A DNA stretch of 54,160 bases from Saprospiraceae bacterium (GCA_022841745.1 JALHQW010000055.1:1-54160), one strand, 5' to 3'; numbered from the stretch's first letter, positions 40,341 through 51,671 are shown. Numbers and translations are program-made. The notes: a model not told the origin generated them from the letters alone.

Positions 40341-42044
40341 ATGCCAATACCAGACAAAGACCACCGAATCATCCAAAAGCTCATCGAGCAGGCGCAGCCG
40401 CAAAACATGGAAGAAATGCAGGCACTGCTCGATTCCTTGATGGGCAAGCCACTACCCGACCATTTGCCTGGTGAGCTTTCCATCGAAGAGCAAGTGCTGG
40501 AGATGGTCTATGACGCTTGGGAGGCGCCCGTAAAGGAAGGAATTGCGATGGCAGAGAAAGCCCTTCGGATTTTCCCCGACTGTATCGAGGCGCACGAATT
40601 CCTTGCAGCAAAAATGGGGAAGCCACAGGAGCGGCTGGCCCAACTTGAAGAAGCAGTGGAAATCGGAAGGCGCATTTTCGGCGGCGATTTTTTGAATAAA
40701 AACAAAGGGGCATTTTGGGGCATCACGGAAACCCGCCCCTTCATGCGCTGCCTCACGGGCTTGGCTGGCAGCTATTGGGAGGCTGGCAAGCTTGCGGAAG
40801 CAACTGCCATTTGGGAGGAAACGCTTGAGTTGAACCCCAACGACAACCAGGGCAACCGCTATGGTCTTGCCTTGGTGCTTTTGGAATTGGGCGAGCTCGT
40901 GAAGTTCAAGAAGCTGCGGAAAAAGTACCAGGAAGGCGCTGCCATGATGTATTTCAACGATGCCCTTGCCGCCTTCCTTGAAAAAGGTGAAAACGACAAT
41001 TCCAACATGATTTTGAGGGTAGCCTTTGGCAACAACCGCTTCGTGCCACCGATGCTTTTAGCTTCAGCTCCGCCCACTGGGCAGCCGGATAGTTATGCTT
41101 TCCACAGCCGGGAAGAAGCCGTGATTTATGCAAGGGACGCTTGGCGGGTTTGGTCAAAAGCTGCCGGCGCAAGGCAATGGCTCGACAAGCGGTGGGCCTT
41201 GGAATCCGCCAAGGAAACCAAGACAGCCAAGGCAAAGCGACCAGATTTCCCCTTGAAATTTGACTACCACACGCTGGGGGCGCTCGTCAGCGAACCGTTC
41301 AGTGCGGTGTCGCCCTTGAAGCTGCGCCCCGACCTGTCGGCAGCCGATATTGCGGAAGTGCCCATGTTCAAAATGTTCCGGCAGTTCCTGCATGATTTGC
41401 GGGCGGCGCAGCCCCTGAAATTGACGCCCAAAGGCAACCTGCCCCGCACCATGATTCGGCAATTGTACGACCACCGCATCCTCACCAGCAAGTACGTGGA
41501 CGATGGGAAGGTCAAATTGTTGAGCGAAGGGGATTTCCTCCCCATACACTTGTCGCATGTACTCTGCGATATGGCGGGCTTGGTCAAAAAGCGCCTCGGC
41601 AAACTGTCGCTGACCAAGGTGGGTGAGCAGGTCATCAAGGACGATGTGGCGCTTTACCACAAATTGTTGAAGGCCTATTGCGAAAAGTTCAACTGGTCGT
41701 ACATGACTTATGACGAGGAGAGTGTGGTGCAATACGGATGGGCGACTTCACTGTGCCAATTGCTGACCTTTGGCGATGAGGAGCGCAATGCCGAGGACTA
41801 CGCCCGTGCGTATTTGGCCAATTTCCCTCAAATGCTCACGGCCTTCCCGGACAATAAATATTTTCCACCGGAGCAGCGGTACAGCAGCTGCTTTCAGGGA
41901 CGGTTTTTCAGCAGCTTCTGCGGTTATTTCGGCTTGGCGGAAGTGCGGGTAGAGAAGGATGAAAAGGGGATTTCCAAAAATTATTTCGTAAAAAAATCGG
42001 CGTTGGCGGATAGAGTTTTTGAGGTGGATATAGGAGGATACTAA
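40341..42044 (+). CDS. TPR-like protein of unknown function
   Basis: A 567-residue protein starting MPIPDKDHRIIQKLIEQAQ. Residues 50-190 look like tetratricopeptide repeats (MAEKALRIFPDCIEAHEFLA, LAEATAIWEETLELNPND). The second half is unrecognised (PDLSAADIAEVPMFKMFRQF; QLYDHRILTSKYVDDGKVKL). No signal peptide or membrane segment is seen. It lies 116 bases after the acidic protein gene and may share its unit. An earlier ATG at 40308 adds 11 residues without support. Confidence 0.65.
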   Translation: MPIPDKDHRIIQKLIEQAQPQNMEEMQALLDSLMGKPLPDHLPGELSIEEQVLEMVYDAWEAPVKEGIAMAEKALRIFPDCIEAHEFLAAKMGKPQERLAQLEEAVEIGRRIFGGDFLNKNKGAFWGITETRPFMRCLTGLAGSYWEAGKLAEATAIWEETLELNPNDNQGNRYGLALVLLELGELVKFKKLRKKYQEGAAMMYFNDALAAFLEKGENDNSNMILRVAFGNNRFVPPMLLASAPPTGQPDSYAFHSREEAVIYARDAWRVWSKAAGARQWLDKRWALESAKETKTAKAKRPDFPLKFDYHTLGALVSEPFSAVSPLKLRPDLSAADIAEVPMFKMFRQFLHDLRAAQPLKLTPKGNLPRTMIRQLYDHRILTSKYVDDGKVKLLSEGDFLPIHLSHVLCDMAGLVKKRLGKLSLTKVGEQVIKDDVALYHKLLKAYCEKFNWSYMTYDEESVVQYGWATSLCQLLTFGDEERNAEDYARAYLANFPQMLTAFPDNKYFPPEQRYSSCFQGRFFSSFCGYFGLAEVRVEKDEKGISKNYFVKKSALADRVFEVDIGGY

Positions 42045-42054
42045 ACGCCTCGTG

Positions 42055-42819
42055 TCATTTCTCAGCGGGAATGGTATAGCTCCCATCCGGGTTTTTGACC
42101 CAAGTGTCTCGCCATGCCTTGTATTCCTCGCTTGATTTTTTTCGGTAGGCAAGCACCTTGTTCCTCGTGCGCCGGGAGCGGTACAGTTCAAAATAGCGAT
42201 TTGCTGGCGCTTTGCTGGGCTTGCCGTCCTCATCGTCGTCGTCCATGTAGTCGGAGGTGCATTCCTCGTAGCCCAGTTTTTCGAGGAAACGGATGCTGCG
42301 GGTATTTTCCCTGTACACGCTCGCCATGAGCAGCAGGCGATCCATTTTTTTGAAGAGGTATTCCTGAAAATGCAGCATGATGCGTTGGGGCAGCCCCGTG
42401 CCCCTCACCGCTTGGGCAAAGGCATAGCCAACCGAGCATTGGCGGTGCTGGAAGCCATAGTTTTCCCTGCTGAAATCGAAATTGTGTAGGAGGCCGACAC
42501 ATTCCCGTTCCGGCGACATCACGAGCCAATCGCAACCGCCGTGCTTGCCGGAATAGGGCATGAAAATGCGCAGGTTTGCGACGTACTCATAGACTTCCTT
42601 TGGGTCTTTGAACCGCTTGTCCACCCAAGGATCGGGGTCGTTCTCGAACATTTCGAGGAGGAGGGAACGGTTGCGGAACGCCAATTTTTGAAACCAAAAA
42701 CCATCAGGGGTAGGCGGCAGTTTTGGGAAGTCCCAAAGCGGCTTGCGGCCGATGTTCTGCTCCATTGCGTGTTGGAGCCAGTCGGGGAGGGAGTAGGATT
42801 GGAAGGGGAAGGTTTTCAT
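42055..42819 (-). CDS. GNAT-family N-acetyltransferase
   Basis: A 254-residue protein. The acetyl-CoA region corresponds to YAFAQAVRGTGLPQRIMLHF with ASVYRENTRSIRFLEKLGYE, the usual helix/beta-bulge and final GNAT strand; the glycine loop VRGTGLP is a variant of the R/Q-x-x-G-x-G/A motif. Substrate unknown. ATG 42819 begins MKTFPFQSYSLPDW; five residues upstream from 42834 are not needed. It converges with the TPR-like gene. Confidence 0.75.
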   Translation of the reverse strand: MKTFPFQSYSLPDWLQHAMEQNIGRKPLWDFPKLPPTPDGFWFQKLAFRNRSLLLEMFENDPDPWVDKRFKDPKEVYEYVANLRIFMPYSGKHGGCDWLVMSPERECVGLLHNFDFSRENYGFQHRQCSVGYAFAQAVRGTGLPQRIMLHFQEYLFKKMDRLLLMASVYRENTRSIRFLEKLGYEECTSDYMDDDDEDGKPSKAPANRYFELYRSRRTRNKVLAYRKKSSEEYKAWRDTWVKNPDGSYTIPAEK

Positions 42820-43029
42820 GAGGTGAAAATACAAATGATAAGCGTAAGGTTATAAATTTATGATGCCTATCCTATAAGGGTTAGGCAGAAAAAGTTGACC
42901 AAATGGTTAACTTTAAAATGAAGTACCTCGAAAATCGAAATGTACTCACCACGCAGCGGTGGATTGAAGAATCTGGCGCCATTGGGCTAATTTCCAGTTC
43001 TGCAAGGGGCAAAATTTGTTAAAAGGCTA

Positions 43030-43569
43030 TCATTTTTCGTTCTCCCGCTTAAATCCAATTTGCTTCCGTGGCCCATTCTCTTGCGCTACAAATTGTTTTA
43101 GTACCTTGATTATCTTTTCAATATGCTCACCCTGTTCCTTGAACTGCTCACTGGTTGACCTTTCCAATTCTGAAATACGCAACTCCAAATCCTTGTACAT
43201 TCCAATAACATTCCGGAGCGTGATGAAAGCTTTTACGACATAAATGCTGGCTTGAATGGCGGCAGGTGTGTTCAGAACACTGGCCAACATTACAGCACCA
43301 TGTTCTGTAAAAGCGTAAGGCAGGTAACGGCTGCCACCCCAACTTGAGGTGCCAATTTGGAACCTCAAGTTATCGGCTTCTTCTTTTGTCAACTCAAAAA
43401 TGAAGTCATTTGGAAACCGGTCAGGGTTCCTTTTTACAGCACGTTTAATATACTTTGTCTCAGTACCATAAACAACCGCCAAATCAGCATCCAACATGAC
43501 TCGCTGGCCACGGATTAAGTGGATTTGAGAAATGAAATCTTCTTGAATTTGAGTGGTTAAGTTGCTCAT
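43030..43569 (-). CDS. ORF6N-domain DNA-binding protein
   Basis: A 179-residue protein. IHLIRGQRVMLDADLAVVYG and KYIKRAVKRNPDRFPNDFIF are the ORF6N signature, followed by YLPYAFTEHGAVMLASVLNT and a coiled-coil tail (residues 125-165, ISELERSTSEQFKEQGEHIE). ORF6N genes are typical of phages and mobile elements and are often orphans in bacterial genomes. Its presence marks the start of a more accessory stretch. It has no neighbours in a shared unit. Confidence 0.88.
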   Translation of the reverse strand: MSNLTTQIQEDFISQIHLIRGQRVMLDADLAVVYGTETKYIKRAVKRNPDRFPNDFIFELTKEEADNLRFQIGTSSWGGSRYLPYAFTEHGAVMLASVLNTPAAIQASIYVVKAFITLRNVIGMYKDLELRISELERSTSEQFKEQGEHIEKIIKVLKQFVAQENGPRKQIGFKRENEK

Positions 43570-43655
43570 AGTCTTGTATTTTGTGCGAAAGGTAGGGATT
43601 GCGATGAAGAATCAGGCAGTAGAAAAGGATAGAAAAAGGAAGGCTACTTCGGAAT

Positions 43656-43715
43656 AGGCTGTTGTTGGTGAAGTTGCTGTAGGGGAAAGAGTGAATGGGC
43701 AAGGATGGCAAATAG
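43656..43715. repeat. Degenerate direct repeat, left copy
   Basis: About 60 bases starting AGGCTGTTGTTGGTGAAG and ending GGATGGCAAATAG. A matching block lies at 44442-44503, on the other side of the gene between them. Confidence 0.65.
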
Positions 43716-43771
43716 CTCGCTGCGCTATGGCTTGATACTACAGTTTGTGTTGAGACTACTAAATTTGCTGC

Positions 43772-44365
43772 ATGAAAGCTTTGACCACCGCACAGGCCCG
43801 GCAGAAAGCTGCCAAACTGAAACAGGTTTTGGAAGAATTGAAATCTCCCACAAATCGCTTCGCCATCAACATTACTCGCCTCCGAACCATCAACGGCCTT
43901 TGCGAGGATGAAAGAGTTTTGCGCCAATTTGCCTTCTACATTGCCGTAAAGAACTTCCCGAAAGCGATGGTCAACCCCAACCTGTCCGATGAAATAAAGG
44001 AAGCTATCACCCGGTCTATGGAACTCATGGATGCTAATCTTGAAAATCCTTTGGAGCAAGGTATTATTGAAATGCGGCAGTTGCACCACCAATTGCAAAA
44101 CCTGCAAAACCAGACCAGCCATGTCCATTGGAACACGGTGGTTCGCTCCATCCCATATTGGGACGTTTATATGGTGGAGGCTTGTGTATATTGTTTTATT
44201 ACGAAGAATAACCCAACGCTGGGCTATGAACTGGCAAGGGACTATTGCCAAAAATATAATCCATCCTATGGGACAGGGCTGCTACCGGAGTCAATTCCGT
44301 TTTTGGAGGATGTGGCCGGGTTTTGGGAAAAATGGCTCAACCTTCATGAAGCCAATGCCAATTAA
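43772..44365 (+). CDS. Protein of unknown function
   Basis: A 197-residue protein, largely helical, starting MKALTTAQARQKAAKLKQVL. A central stretch (HVHWNTVVRSIPYWDVYMVE) and the tail (FLEDVAGFWEKWLNLHEANA) are distinctive, but I recognise no family. It has no signal peptide or membrane segment. It is bracketed by the degenerate direct repeat, so it may have arrived as a cassette. Confidence 0.6.
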   Translation: MKALTTAQARQKAAKLKQVLEELKSPTNRFAINITRLRTINGLCEDERVLRQFAFYIAVKNFPKAMVNPNLSDEIKEAITRSMELMDANLENPLEQGIIEMRQLHHQLQNLQNQTSHVHWNTVVRSIPYWDVYMVEACVYCFITKNNPTLGYELARDYCQKYNPSYGTGLLPESIPFLEDVAGFWEKWLNLHEANAN

Positions 44366-44441
44366 AAACCCCGAAAGCGCTATGTTCACCACCAATTGGG
44401 GCGATTGGGGAAAATGGGCGGGGCAGAAGGCGGAGGGGAAC

Positions 44442-44503
44442 AGACTGTTGTTGGCGAAGTTGCCGGAGGGGAAGGGGAGGAGTGAGGCGGGGATGGCAAA
44501 TAG
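44442..44503. repeat. Degenerate direct repeat, right copy
   Basis: AGACTGTTGTTGGCGAAG to GGATGGCAAATAG, matching 43656-43715 with scattered substitutions and a 2-base length difference. Confidence 0.65.
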
Positions 44504-44567
44504 GTAAAGTGATGAGGCTTATTGGCTGAGGTTTGTCGCAACGGAAAAATTAAACATGGGAGGGGAT

Positions 44568-45683
44568 TTATAGCATCCCCTTTTTCTTTGCGTATTCAAT
44601 AAATCTATACGTTTCTCCGAAAGAATTTAAATTTCCATATTTTAAGAGAAGGGACTTTGCAAATCCATCCAATCCGGGAAATAGAGTAGCTCTATTTATG
44701 TTCATTTTTATCAAATCTTGAATTGCATTCTTTTTTTCTTTTGCAGGAATAGTTACTTTAAATGTTGCTCTTTCATAGGACTCACTTAAAAATGCGAGTT
44801 GATTTATGAATGGTTCAAAAGGTTTCCTTGGCAAAGGAAAATTGATTGCTGTAAATAGTACCTTTGGTTTATGTTGAGTGGCTCAACCGGAAACATACAA
44901 TTGACGTCATCAGCCTTTGATTTTTCGTAAACCTTTTCAAAGGTAGCATCATCATAAGTGTAATGTTCGGTAACTGTCGATTTTATTTTTTGGTTCTTCG
45001 TGGTTTTGTATGGGTAAACATCTATCATATTGTAACCCCTCGTTTCAACGAGGGGAGCATGAGTTCCCTCTCGCACATCTATCTTCTTTTCTAAACATCA
45101 ACATCAAGCATTTGACGAAAGATAGTAAATGCTGATGTTCTGTAAAGAAGAAAGATGTTGTTGGTAGGTATTTGCCAAATTCCCGCCATTAAAATAGCGG
45201 GTTACAAGATGATAGATGTTAAGTGAAATTACCCACAAGAAGACACGAAGAACCTATTTTTTTGTCTTTAAAATAATACATTGCCCTTTGACAATATGCT
45301 ATTTTGTCAATTACCCAAATTGCAACTTTATCCACATCCGAAGATGCATGTTCAAATGCAAAAAATGCAGCTATGTAAGGAGATTTGCTAAAGTCTAATA
45401 ACCTCGATGGCGCTCCAAAATGCTGCAACATTGAAAACCATTCTAATAGAGTTGACGGCACTTGTTCGTCTTTCAAATAGAACTTTGCACCGCCTTTAAA
45501 ATCGCTCACTAATTCATCCTCAAATTCTGGAAAATTCTCAATGATATTTGACCTTTCAAGTGTAGTTGACAAATCCCAATTGGCGTCAGATTGTCCCCTG
45601 AACACCCATTCTAACCTTGTATTTTCTGCAAAATGTTAAAACTCCGTCCAGTTTTTTAGTTGTTTTTCTTTAAAGTATGACAT
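44568..45683 (-). pseudogene. Broken FRG-domain gene with multiple lesions
   Basis: The reading begins at ATG 45683 with MSYFKEKQLKNWTEF, then an in-frame TAA, then HFAENTRLEWVFRGQSDANW, WFSMLQHFGAPSRLLDFSKS and PYIAAFFAF, the FRG domain signature. After WVID (near 45280) it runs into an inserted palindromic element (44991-45254). The next part, with PVEPLNINQRYYLQQSIFLC, then loses frame around 44820-44835, where PRKPFEPFINQLAFL continues in another frame. A nonsense codon, an insertion and a frameshift make this a clear pseudogene. FRG domains occur in proteins near defence and mobile-element loci; the role is unknown. Confidence 0.75.
44991..45254. mobile_element. Palindromic MITE-like insertion in the FRG gene
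   Basis: Inner arms 45017-45038 and 45199-45220 pair at 21 of 22 positions (AACATCTATCATATTGTAACCC against the inverted copy). The homology continues outward in imperfect form, with GGTTCTTCGTG at 44991 and its inverse CACGAAGAACC ending at 45254. Inside are smaller hairpins: CCCCTCG-TTTCAA-CGAGGGG on the left and CCCGCCATTAAAATAGCGGG on the right. No transposase is encoded. The whole looks like a non-autonomous palindromic element sitting in the FRG gene. Confidence 0.55.
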
Positions 45684-45828
45684 ATTTCTGATTTTCTGTT
45701 TCGCTTTGATTTACCCCCCGGCTTCGCCACTATCAAAAACAGCAACGCTTCAAGCCTTTCTGAAAAAGTAAGCGTAACGGCTCTTATTGAATTCTTTGAT
45801 ATAAAATAGGTCGCCAAGTAACCGCTCC

Positions 45829-46056
45829 TCACGCCGCCATCCCCCGTAGCCTCACCTCCATCCCATACCCCGCCATCACCTCGTCCAATTGTGCCAAAAA
45901 CTGTTTCCGCAGGGACTTGGCATTCAGGATGCTCTGCTCCAGTTCCGGCGCTTTGTAACTGGTGAGCAGGTTGATGCGCTCGTTGCAGCGGTTGATTTGT
46001 TCGAGCAGGTCGCCGATGCTGGCGAGAGTATATTGAGTTTTATTGCTGTTTTCCAT
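45829..46056 (-). CDS. Small coiled-coil-like protein beside a nucleotidyltransferase-like gene
   Basis: A 75-residue protein, mostly helical (LASIGDLLEQINRCNERINL and ELEQSILNAKSLRKQFLAQL). No family was recognised. It starts 2 bases after the stop of the nucleotidyltransferase-like gene on the same strand, so the two are co-translated. Size and pairing resemble a small partner in a two-gene toxin-antitoxin-like unit, but there is no direct evidence of either role. Confidence 0.6.
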   Translation of the reverse strand: MENSNKTQYTLASIGDLLEQINRCNERINLLTSYKAPELEQSILNAKSLRKQFLAQLDEVMAGYGMEVRLRGMAA

Positions 46057-46058
46057 TG

Positions 46059-46541
46059 TCAGAAAATTGAGTCCGGGTTGATTTCAAGAAAACCTTTTTG
46101 ATGGATTTTCATGGTTTCAGGATGCCTGCGGGTGTGCGAGTAAAGTTGCAGCCAATCGTTTTTCAGAATCTCGAAAACCGGGTGCAACTTATGCCCAACC
46201 GGATAAGATGGCTCAAAGTAAAAGTCAATCGCACCAGCAAATTGAGATTGCAGTTTTCTCAAAGCTGGCAAGTGCTTCTGAAAGGCTTCGTGATGGATGA
46301 AAACCACTATGTCAATGTCTTTCGGCAGTTCCTTTCGAGTGACGAAACTGCCATTTACCCATAACAAAACCACATGGTCGCCAATGTCTTGCAAAATCAA
46401 TTTTTCGAGCAGCGAAAGCAGTTTTTCAAACAACCACCGCCTATGCTCGTTGTTGGCAAAGGTCGTTTCCAATGCCTCCAAGTTCGCCTTGATTGCCTCC
46501 GTAGGCACGAGGTAGCCATATTCATCAAATCGAAGTTGCAT
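46059..46541 (-). CDS. Nucleotidyltransferase-fold protein (DUF6932-like)
   Basis: A 160-residue protein with LLWVNGSFVTRKELPKDIDI: G64-S65 and, ten residues on, D75-x-D77 followed by VVF. This is the GS-x(n)-DxD catalytic pattern of the DNA-polymerase-beta nucleotidyltransferase superfamily. The rest (FEPSYPVGHKLHPVFEILKN) matches the small stand-alone class. Such proteins are often toxin-antitoxin components that add nucleotides to tRNA or to a partner. The next small gene, 2 bases downstream, fits a two-gene unit. Activity cannot be read from sequence. Confidence 0.75.
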   Translation of the reverse strand: MQLRFDEYGYLVPTEAIKANLEALETTFANNEHRRWLFEKLLSLLEKLILQDIGDHVVLLWVNGSFVTRKELPKDIDIVVFIHHEAFQKHLPALRKLQSQFAGAIDFYFEPSYPVGHKLHPVFEILKNDWLQLYSHTRRHPETMKIHQKGFLEINPDSIF

Positions 46542-46574
46542 TTACAAAGCTAATCCAAATCTGATTTTGAAAAG

Positions 46575-46609
46575 CAAAAAAAACGGTCGGGCACTCCCGC
46601 ACCCGACCG
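46575..46609 (-). terminator. Intrinsic terminator of clpB
   Basis: On the minus strand the arms CGGTCGGG (46602-46609) and CCCGACCG (46584-46591) are followed by GTTTTTTTTGCTTTT. It is 31 bases downstream of the clpB stop. Confidence 0.9.
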
Positions 46610-46639
46610 CCCCAAAATCTATATGAGAAAAGCTAACCT

Positions 46640-49273
<2,634 letters not shown>

Positions 49274-49296
49274 TGCTTTATGATGTTTTTCTTTTT

Positions 49297-49392
49297 TTTA
49301 AACACGGAGGATTGGAGAACACAAAGGGACACGGAGGCTATTTTGATTGAAAACGCTCAGTGTTTCTTAGTGTTCTCTGTGACTCCGTATTA
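49297..49392. repeat. Dispersed ACACGGAG-type repeat, copy 2
   Basis: AAACACGGAGGATTGGAGAA at the left, CACAAAGGGACACGGAGG next, and an inverted CTCTGTGACTCCGTATT at the right: the same family as 24334-24420. It occupies most of the clpB upstream spacer; the rest of 49274-49609 shows no gene. Confidence 0.8.
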
Positions 49393-49547
49393 AATCTCGT
49401 TTCTTCAAAACCGCTCACGGCAGGCTTGGTTCAAGCGGTATGCCATGACTTTTTTCAAGATAAAATGACGGGGAAATGGGGAAATGGGGTGACATTTTGA
49501 CACGGATTGTTGGATTTGGGGTGACGGGGTGGCAGGTGGCAAGTTTA

Positions 49548-49579
49548 TTTTGCGAACTAACCAAAACGGCTTACTTTAG
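49548..49579 (+). promoter_or_regulatory. Promoter of the small-gene pair
   Basis: TTTTG at 49548-49552, 19 bases, then TACTTTAG at 49572-49579, one mismatch from TAnnTTTG. The start would be near 49586, with the ATG at 49610. Confidence 0.4.
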
Positions 49580-49609
49580 CGATTGCTTGAAAAATTGTGC
49601 ACAAACGCT

Positions 49610-49819
49610 ATGAGAAAAAAAGACCTAATAAACAGAAACAAGATTCTCTTCCAGCAACTTGATGTGATGTACCTGCTGTATGAGGAGTTTATGGAAAAAC
49701 TGGGGCCAAAGGGCTTTCAAGAGCGGGTTGACGCAATCTTGGATGAGCACAATTTTAACAATCAACTCATTAAAGACTTTGATAACGAGCAAGAATCCAA
49801 TCAAGAAAATGGAAAATAA
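49610..49819 (+). CDS. Small protein of unknown function
   Basis: A 69-residue protein, MRKKDLINRNKILFQQLDVM, with an acidic, Asn/Gln-rich tail ending NQENGK. No family was recognised. ATG 49610 is chosen over an upstream TTG at 49583, since a promoter sits at 49548-49579. Its stop overlaps the following start by 11 bases, so the two are translated together. It has no tie to clpB, being on the opposite strand. Confidence 0.55.
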   Translation: MRKKDLINRNKILFQQLDVMYLLYEEFMEKLGPKGFQERVDAILDEHNFNNQLIKDFDNEQESNQENGK

Positions 49820-50150
49820 AAAATCTATCGTAGATGTTGACCAAGTGCTGGCTATCATTGACCAAACCTTGAAAGAAATCAGGGAGGGACTCAAGCCAGA
49901 GGAACTGACTGCCGAAGAACGGGCTGAGGTTTCGGAAGGGTTTATGAAGGTCATCGTAAAAGCGCACCAGATTAAACTGAAAATCAAAATAGACCTGCTC
50001 GCCGCCAAGCATCCCGACCTATCGCCAAGGAAGGCCGTGGTAAAACTGCTGTCCACGCTGCCGGAGGATTTGCCTGCGAGTGCTATTTCTGAACTGGTGG
50101 TGTTTGTGGCGAAGGAGTGGGAGGTGAGAATGCAGGCGGTAGCGGCTTGA
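49809..50150 (+). CDS. Small helical protein of unknown function
   Basis: A 113-residue, largely alpha-helical protein starting MENKKSIVDVDQVLAIIDQT. It has alternating charged helices (EELTAEERAEVSEGFMKVIV) and the segment PDLSPRKAVVKLLSTLPEDL. I recognise no family. The preceding small gene overlaps it by 11 bases. The pair could be an autonomous two-gene module, but no further evidence is seen. Confidence 0.55.
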   Translation: MENKKSIVDVDQVLAIIDQTLKEIREGLKPEELTAEERAEVSEGFMKVIVKAHQIKLKIKIDLLAAKHPDLSPRKAVVKLLSTLPEDLPASAISELVVFVAKEWEVRMQAVAA

Positions 50151-50214
50151 AATTATTCCGCAAACTTCCATTTCATTTGTCATCAAAATCAACACTTAAT
50201 GCTTTGGGCTTGCA

Positions 50215-50628
50215 TTATTTCTTCAAAAACACCACTACTGGCGGCGGCGGCCAAATCGGAATATCAGATGCCGTCAAAACCGGATAGCCAGAACTCACTC
50301 CACCAATATATGCCACCGCCTTTTGAATGACCACCCGCCCGATTCGAAGATGTCGGATGACGTAGCTGCACAAAATACAGGGTTCGTGGGTTGTGTAAAG
50401 CGTAGCTGCCGAAAGGTCCTTCCCATGTTTCCTCACCGCATCCCGAACTGCCTCCACCTCAGCATGAAAGGTGACGTCTTGTTTGGATTTCCCGGCCTCG
50501 ATGCCCTCTCCGATGATTTCGCCGCCCAAAACCACGACTGAGCCAACGGGCGACTCTCCCCGTTCGGCAGCCATGGCTGCCAATGCCTCACATCGTTTCA
50601 TGAAACGGTTGTCTGTTTCAGTGGTCAT
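50215..50628 (-). CDS. Nucleoside/cytidine-type deaminase
   Basis: A 137-residue zinc enzyme of the CMP/dCMP deaminase superfamily. The metal motifs are H55-A-E57 in TFHAEVEA and PC84xxC87 in HEPCILCSYV, with E57 as the proton shuttle. The family includes tRNA adenosine, guanine and cytosine deaminases; this stand-alone member's substrate is not clear. Its start overlaps the end of the upstream PNPOx-like gene by 11 bases, so it is the last gene of that run. It ends near a 3' spacer with no distinct terminator. Confidence 0.85.
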   Translation of the reverse strand: MTTETDNRFMKRCEALAAMAAERGESPVGSVVVLGGEIIGEGIEAGKSKQDVTFHAEVEAVRDAVRKHGKDLSAATLYTTHEPCILCSYVIRHLRIGRVVIQKAVAYIGGVSSGYPVLTASDIPIWPPPPVVVFLKK

Positions 50629-51253
50629 GCAATGGTTGTTTTGACTTGGCCAATTCAGCTTTCAATGCGAGATTTTCCGCTTCGAGTTTTGCCAAATACA
50701 CTTTTTGCGGAGCAAAGGCCACCTCAATATCCTCCACCGTGTAGCGGGGCGTGATATGCTGGGGGCAATTCCAATCAAAAGCCTGCACGTCCAGCACCAG
50801 CATCCTTTCGGGCCGATGAGGGTAGTCAGCTGGGGCAATCTTCTCAAAAAGCGAAGGGTGATCGGCCAGTGCCATTATCCTAGCCTTGGCATAGACTTTC
50901 AGCCGGGCACGCTGGGGGTACGAGACCATGATGAGCGCCACGTTCGAGTTGGTTTGTAGGTTGCCCATGCTGATGTACTGCTTGTTCCCAGTGAAGTCAA
51001 CGAAAGCGAGGGTCTTAGCATCGAGCACTTTCAGAAACCCCGCCGGGCCGCCACGGTGCTGGATATAAGGATAGCCGTTTTCGCCAAAAGAAGCCATGAA
51101 AAAATGGTCTTGGTCTTCGATAAATGCGATTTCATTGCCACTCAAACCCTCCGTCACATGCATTTTTTCCATGCGGTCGTAGGTCCGGCGACTACCGCTT
51201 TCTTCCTGCAAGGCTTTGACGGCATCAGTGAATGCAAGTCTTCCGTAATTCAT
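50618..51253 (-). CDS. Pyridoxamine-5'-phosphate-oxidase-fold flavoprotein
   Basis: A 211-residue split-barrel protein of the PNPOx-like superfamily. GNEIAFIEDQDHFFMASFGE, YPYIQHRGGPAGFLKVLDAK and NSNVALIMVSYPQRARLKVY are the strands and FMN-binding loops seen in this family. Such proteins are general FMN oxidoreductases; the substrate is unknown. Its start is two bases after the stop of the NTF2-like gene (51255), so the run is tightly packed. Confidence 0.82.
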   Translation of the reverse strand: MNYGRLAFTDAVKALQEESGSRRTYDRMEKMHVTEGLSGNEIAFIEDQDHFFMASFGENGYPYIQHRGGPAGFLKVLDAKTLAFVDFTGNKQYISMGNLQTNSNVALIMVSYPQRARLKVYAKARIMALADHPSLFEKIAPADYPHRPERMLVLDVQAFDWNCPQHITPRYTVEDIEVAFAPQKVYLAKLEAENLALKAELAKSKQPLHDH

Positions 51254-51254
51254 T

Positions 51255-51671
51255 TCATTTGAATTTTCGGTCGTTCTCCTCTATGGCGAGGTCGTTGATA
51301 CTGGCGTAGCGCTTTGCCATCAGGCCATTTTCATCAAACTCCCAATTCTCATTGCCGTAGGCACGGAACCACTGGCCATTTTCGTCGTGGTACTCGTACT
51401 CAAAGCGCACGGCAATGCGGTTGCCCGTGTGCGCCCAGTATTCTTTTTTGAGCTTGTACTGTTGTTCTTTTTGCCATTTTGCCGTTAGGAACTGTACGAT
51501 TTCTTCCCGGCCGTTGATGAACAAATGACGGTTGCGCCACTCGCTGTCAACGGTGTAAGCCTTGGACACCCGCTCCGGGTCTTTGCTGTTCCAGGCATCT
51601 TCGGCCATTTGGATTTTTTGTTTTGCGGTCTCCTCGGTAAACGGAGGCAATGGTGGTCGTTGATTTTCCAT
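51255..51671 (-). CDS. NTF2-like/DUF1348 protein
   Basis: A 138-residue protein of the DUF1348 (SnoaL/NTF2-like) fold. [40 protein letters not shown] and [20 protein letters not shown] match it throughout. No enzymatic role is known for most members. ATG 51671 is chosen; an earlier frame from 51728 adds no family sequence. It precedes the PNPOx-like and deaminase genes in one run, and a hairpin separates it from the thioredoxin gene. Confidence 0.85.
   Translation of the reverse strand: MENQRPPLPPFTEETAKQKIQMAEDAWNSKDPERVSKAYTVDSEWRNRHLFINGREEIVQFLTAKWQKEQQYKLKKEYWAHTGNRIAVRFEYEYHDENGQWFRAYGNENWEFDENGLMAKRYASINDLAIEENDRKFK

Noticed and set aside
44568-45076. Two separate small genes on the minus strand
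   Set aside because: Both are pieces of the broken FRG-domain gene.
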